A DNA stretch of 64,000 bases from Nitrospira japonica (lineage in GTDB: Bacteria > Nitrospirota > Nitrospiria > Nitrospirales > Nitrospiraceae), in assembly GCF_900169565.1 (NCBI RefSeq), contig NZ_LT828648.1:124001-188000 (forward strand), written 5' to 3'. Position numbers and translations under genes: made by a program. The notes under the pieces are model-generated. The model saw nothing but the letters and a program-made list of their open reading frames with translations, did not search any database and was not told the DNA's origin. Shown here piece after piece: positions 61,167 through 64,000 of the stretch. How positions within the stretch are numbered: position 1 is the stretch's first letter; each line of letters starts with the position of its first letter.

Positions 61167-62269
61167 CCCAGTGCCTCTCCTACGCGAAACACCATCTCCA
61201 CGTCCTGATAGGCCTCGGTCATTTCCGAAGGAAACGGAGGAAAAGCACGGGGCTTTTGCACGGCCCGCTGCCCCGCCATATCAAAATAGTCGTTTCCGGA
61301 CGAATGCTCGATGCCGATGTCCTTGACCGTGCCGTTGCGGTAAAAACGGAACTTCACCACGACGCTGTACGTGCTGCCGGTGGCGTCAACGGGAGGCGGC
61401 TCCCAGTTGCTCTTGATAATGGCTTCCACTCTTGCCCAAAACGGATTGGTGCCGGACGCCCCGGACGCTTTCAGCATCGTCTGCGGCGCGACCTTGGCCA
61501 CCGGCACGGAGGCTTCCTGCGGCGGAGGCGTCACCTTGACCGGGACCTCCTTGGGTGTCTCCAATTTGGCGGCCGGCTGGAAGTGTTTCACCTTTTTCAG
61601 TTCTTCCTCCAGTTCCCGGTTCTGATCCTCGCTCAGCGACGTCTGCGGCGTCTGTTGGTGCGCTTTCACGACCCGGTCCGGCATGGTGTCGGGTATGCGG
61701 GGCAAATCCGGAAGCTTCACTTTGGGGATCGGGGCCTGAGGCTGCGGCTGCGCAACCGCCTTGGCCGGAGTCAATTCGCCAAGTTTCGGTGCATCCGGGG
61801 GCAGTTGAAGATCCCGCAAAATATCCTTGGCGATGCTTTGGCGAACCGGGGCCGCGACCGGCGCGGGCGGAGTCGGTGCAGGAATCGGCGAGACTGGGAC
61901 AGCGGGAGCGGGCGGTGCCGGATTCGGTGCGACGGAGGCGCGGGGGGCCGGCGGGACGGGTACGGGAGCCGGCGCGACCTGCTTGACGGGCGGAGCCGGC
62001 GCACGGCGCGGCTCCGATGGTTTCGGCTGGACGACGGGCTTTGAGGCTTCCACCTGCTGAACCGGAGCCGGCACGCTGACCAGCGACACTTCCATCGAGG
62101 ACAACGGACGCTCCCCGTGTTGCGGAAGACGAAGCCCTGCCACGACGAGCAGGAGGACGACATGCAGGACGAACGAGGCCGCCAGCGCGCGCTTCAGCTT
62201 CAAAAAAAGCTTGTCCTGCTCCTCGGCGTCAAACCATTGAACAGGATGGACGTGCGCTTGAGCCGACAT
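61163..62269 (-). CDS. TolA/TonB-family energy transducer
   Basis: 368 residues. One membrane helix (about 27-48), a Pro/Ala-rich periplasmic stretch (about 60-230), and a TonB/TolA C-terminal domain from about 275 (NPFWARVEAIIKSNWEPP, VVKFRFYRNGTVKDIGIEHSSGN, AVQKPRAFPPFP). Position between tolR and tolB marks it as the functional TolA, although the sequence is TonB-like. Confidence 0.9.
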   Translation of the reverse strand: MSAQAHVHPVQWFDAEEQDKLFLKLKRALAASFVLHVVLLLVVAGLRLPQHGERPLSSMEVSLVSVPAPVQQVEASKPVVQPKPSEPRRAPAPPVKQVAPAPVPVPPAPRASVAPNPAPPAPAVPVSPIPAPTPPAPVAAPVRQSIAKDILRDLQLPPDAPKLGELTPAKAVAQPQPQAPIPKVKLPDLPRIPDTMPDRVVKAHQQTPQTSLSEDQNRELEEELKKVKHFQPAAKLETPKEVPVKVTPPPQEASVPVAKVAPQTMLKASGASGTNPFWARVEAIIKSNWEPPPVDATGSTYSVVVKFRFYRNGTVKDIGIEHSSGNDYFDMAGQRAVQKPRAFPPFPSEMTEAYQDVEMVFRVGEALG

Positions 62270-62289
62270 ACGACCCGGTGAACTCCTGG

Positions 62290-62742
62290 CTAATTCTTGC
62301 GCGGTGGTTGTCCCGACGTGACGGTCTCCGTCACGCGCTCGGGACCCGTCGGATCCGTGACCATCCCGATCTTCTCGATACCCGCCTTCTTCACGCCATC
62401 CATGACCTGAACGACCACTCCGTACGGCACGTCGCGGTCGGCCCGCAAATACAGCGATACGTCGGGATGATCCCGTTTCAACGCCTTCAGTTTTTGCTCC
62501 AACTGCGCCACCCCGACCGCGTCCTTGTCGAGATAGAGCCGCTGGTCCTTTTCGATGGTCAGGACCTTCCGCATCTCAGGCTTGATGGTGTTCGTGGCGG
62601 ACGTCGGCAACTTGATGTCCATGCCGCGATACAGCATCGGCGCCGTGACCATGAAGATCACGAGCAGGACCAAGACGACGTCGACCAGCGGGATCACGTT
62701 GATCTCCGCCATGAAGCGCCGCTGCCGGGATTCGAACATCAC
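62290..62742 (-). CDS. tolR: ExbD/TolR-type biopolymer transport protein
   Basis: 150 residues. One membrane helix with the essential Asp in INVIPLVDVVLVLLVIF, then a periplasmic domain (KLPTSATNTIKPEMRKVLTIEKD, LRADRDVPYG). GTG at 62742 or ATG at 62739 (both at the tolQ stop). Proton-motive-force coupled stator subunit with TolQ. Confidence 0.92.
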   Translation of the reverse strand: MMFESRQRRFMAEINVIPLVDVVLVLLVIFMVTAPMLYRGMDIKLPTSATNTIKPEMRKVLTIEKDQRLYLDKDAVGVAQLEQKLKALKRDHPDVSLYLRADRDVPYGVVVQVMDGVKKAGIEKIGMVTDPTGPERVTETVTSGQPPRKN

Positions 62743-63437
62743 CGCTGGGCCCCCACGGGGACCGGTGCGGACTTCGGAGCGGGAGAAGGCACCGCACCCA
62801 GCAGCTCGATCGCCACGGTGTCGAGGCGGAACGCCGTCCGCCTGATGCGTGTCAGAAAATAGTTGTAGGCGATGACTGCGGGAATCGCGGTGAATAAACC
62901 GGCCGCGGTCGCGACGAGGGCCTCCGACACTCCCGGGGCCACTGCGGCGATGCTGGCGGTTCCTTGCGATCCGATTTCACGAAACGCGTCGATGATGCCC
63001 ATGACGGTTCCCAGCAATCCGACGAACGGAGTGATGTTGCCGGTCGTCGCCAGAAACGGCAGCGCCGATTCGAGCTTGGACAGCTGGCTTTGAGACAAAT
63101 GTGCGGCGCTGCGCTCGACCAGGTGCCGGTCGATGGGCGCGGACCCATCCTGGCCCTCTGCGCGCGCACCGGCCAAGCGATCCATCACCCCTTCGAAGAC
63201 GGCCGCCGACGGGCTGGCCGGCAAATGGCGAACCTGGCGGTACAGTTCGTTCAAGTCATGAGACTTGGCCAGAAGATTCATGAACTGCTTGTCTCCCCGA
63301 TCCGCAGAGCGAAAGGCCCGCCACTTCGCGAAGATGATGGCCCATGAGATCACGGAGAACACGAACAACAGCAACAGGACGACTTTGGAGACCGTCCCGA
63401 GCGTACCGACCGCCCCTGTCAATCCCGCTTGAAACAT
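62739..63437 (-). CDS. tolQ: TolQ/ExbB-type proton channel protein
   Basis: 232 residues. Three membrane segments and the FVGLLGTVMGIIDAFREIGSQG and VSEALVATAAGLFTAIPAVIAYN blocks of the MotA/TolQ/ExbB family. AAAGG precedes the ATG at 63437. First gene of the Tol-Pal unit. Confidence 0.94.
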   Translation of the reverse strand: MFQAGLTGAVGTLGTVSKVVLLLLFVFSVISWAIIFAKWRAFRSADRGDKQFMNLLAKSHDLNELYRQVRHLPASPSAAVFEGVMDRLAGARAEGQDGSAPIDRHLVERSAAHLSQSQLSKLESALPFLATTGNITPFVGLLGTVMGIIDAFREIGSQGTASIAAVAPGVSEALVATAAGLFTAIPAVIAYNYFLTRIRRTAFRLDTVAIELLGAVPSPAPKSAPVPVGAQR

Positions 63438-63616
63438 GTGCCTATACCTTTCCCGGACCGCGGCCTGTTTGCCAACACACGTATGGATTGTAGTCGTTGC
63501 CGGGGATCACTCGGAGGCCGGAGACGTTCGACCGCGAGACATGCGCCGGACCGAACCCAACGGAATAGCCTGTCGCAGGCACGTCCTCCTCAACACACAC
63601 AGGCTGACTCGAAAAA

Positions 63617-63694
63617 TGGCGGGGCCGACGGGATTTGAACCCGCGACCTCCAGATTGACAATCTGGCGTCCTAACCAGGCTGAACGACGGCCCC
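63617..63694 (-). tRNA. tRNA-Asp (anticodon GUC)
   Basis: Cloverleaf read on the minus strand: acceptor GGGGCCG/CGGCCCC, D arm, anticodon stem CCAGA/TCTGG with loop TTGTCAA (anticodon GTC), T arm GCGGG-TTCAAAT-CCCGT, discriminator G and an encoded CCA. TTTTT directly follows as a short terminator. Confidence 0.96.
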
Positions 63695-63814
63695 ACGTGA
63701 CTCTACTGATGGCGGAAGATCTGGCTGACAAGACTATGTGTAGCGGCTGGTCCAATCGACAATTTTTATAACGCTGTCGTACGTGTCATGTCTCACCTGC
63801 AACCGCCCTATTGT

Positions 63815-63890
63815 TGGTAGGCGGAACAGGGATCGAACCTGTGACCTCTGCCTTGTAAGGGCAGCGCTCTCCCAACTGAGCTATCCGCCC
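63815..63890 (-). tRNA. tRNA-Val (anticodon UAC)
   Basis: Minus-strand cloverleaf: acceptor GGGCGGA/TCCGCCT, anticodon stem CTGCC/GGCAG with loop CTTACAA (anticodon TAC), T arm ACAGG-TTCGATC-CCTGT, discriminator A and an encoded CCA. Confidence 0.96.
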
Positions 63891-63913
63891 GATTTTTCTA
63901 AGTAAGCTGGCGG

Positions 63914-63942
63914 ATGCTACCAAGTCCGTCTACTCTTGTCAA
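63914..63942 (-). promoter_or_regulatory. promoter of tRNA-Val
   Basis: Minus strand TTGACA (63942-63937), 17-base spacer and TAGCAT (63919-63914), with the start about 15 bases before the mature tRNA-Val. Confidence 0.6.
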
Positions 63943-64000
63943 CCATATCGCGCACTCTTCTTGCAGTCCTTTTTTTGAAGTACAGTCGAAAATTCCTGCA

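Noticed and set aside
1-64000. CRISPR arrays, insertion sequences, prophage or integrase genes
   Set aside because: No regular spaced repeats, transposase, integrase or phage structural genes were seen on either strand.

Overview
The window looks like a chromosomal segment of a Nitrospira-type bacterium (phylum Nitrospirota). The reasons are two paralogous cytochrome bd-like oxidases of the large form proposed as terminal oxidase in Nitrospira, a nitrite-oxidoreductase-gamma-like dihaem cytochrome, many periplasmic c-type cytochromes, and general gene content and base composition. This assignment is inference from protein families; no database search was run. I see no prophage, insertion sequence, CRISPR array or rRNA operon.

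From 1 to about 25.2 kb almost everything is on the minus strand and concerns respiration or periplasmic redox chemistry. Cluster A (1-6.5 kb) reads two 40-residue membrane microproteins, a bd-like oxidase, a membrane dihaem cytochrome c, a membrane monohaem cytochrome c and a truncated NxrC-like cytochrome. A 34-residue microprotein with its own promoter sits on the plus strand at 6.65 kb. Cluster B (6.75-14.8 kb) is a tight nine-gene run: methyltransferase, DUF420 membrane protein, zinc ribbon with two PCP_red domains, membrane protein, second bd-like oxidase, DUF3047 protein, glycine-rich membrane protein and two membrane-anchored formylglycine-generating-enzyme-like proteins that lack the catalytic cysteines. 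Cluster C (15-25.2 kb) holds three related cupredoxin-like secreted proteins, a HEAT-repeat protein, an unknown secreted protein and a 1614-residue multicopper oxidase with a good promoter and two terminators. B and C together are the best candidate for an undescribed extracytoplasmic electron-transfer system.

From 25.4 to 33.3 kb there are a KimA-like potassium transporter with an Ig/PKD-like secreted partner, an aKG-HExxH-type peptide hydroxylase homologue with a zinc-ribbon microprotein upstream, an NFACT/RqcH protein, a lone receiver-domain protein and an RRM protein. From 33.5 to 41.6 kb a nine-gene minus run encodes HtrA, TatC, an Mrp-type P-loop ATPase, MoeA, MobB, a hexahaem cytochrome and an ABC exporter with a Cys/His-tailed membrane protein. 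This suits maturation and export of periplasmic molybdoenzymes such as nitrite oxidoreductase.

From 41.8 to 49.7 kb come a small conserved-looking protein, a lipoprotein, an envelope-glycan set (GT2, GT-C-like membrane protein, carbamoyltransferase), a lipoprotein with a degenerate caspase fold, and a monocistronic cytochrome c. From 50.1 to 63.4 kb one long minus-strand unit runs tolQ-tolR-tolA/tonB-tolB-pal-two cpoB-like genes-mutL-miaA-mtnP-PfkB kinase-TPR lipoprotein-rodZ. It is preceded by tRNA-Asp and tRNA-Val genes, also on the minus strand.
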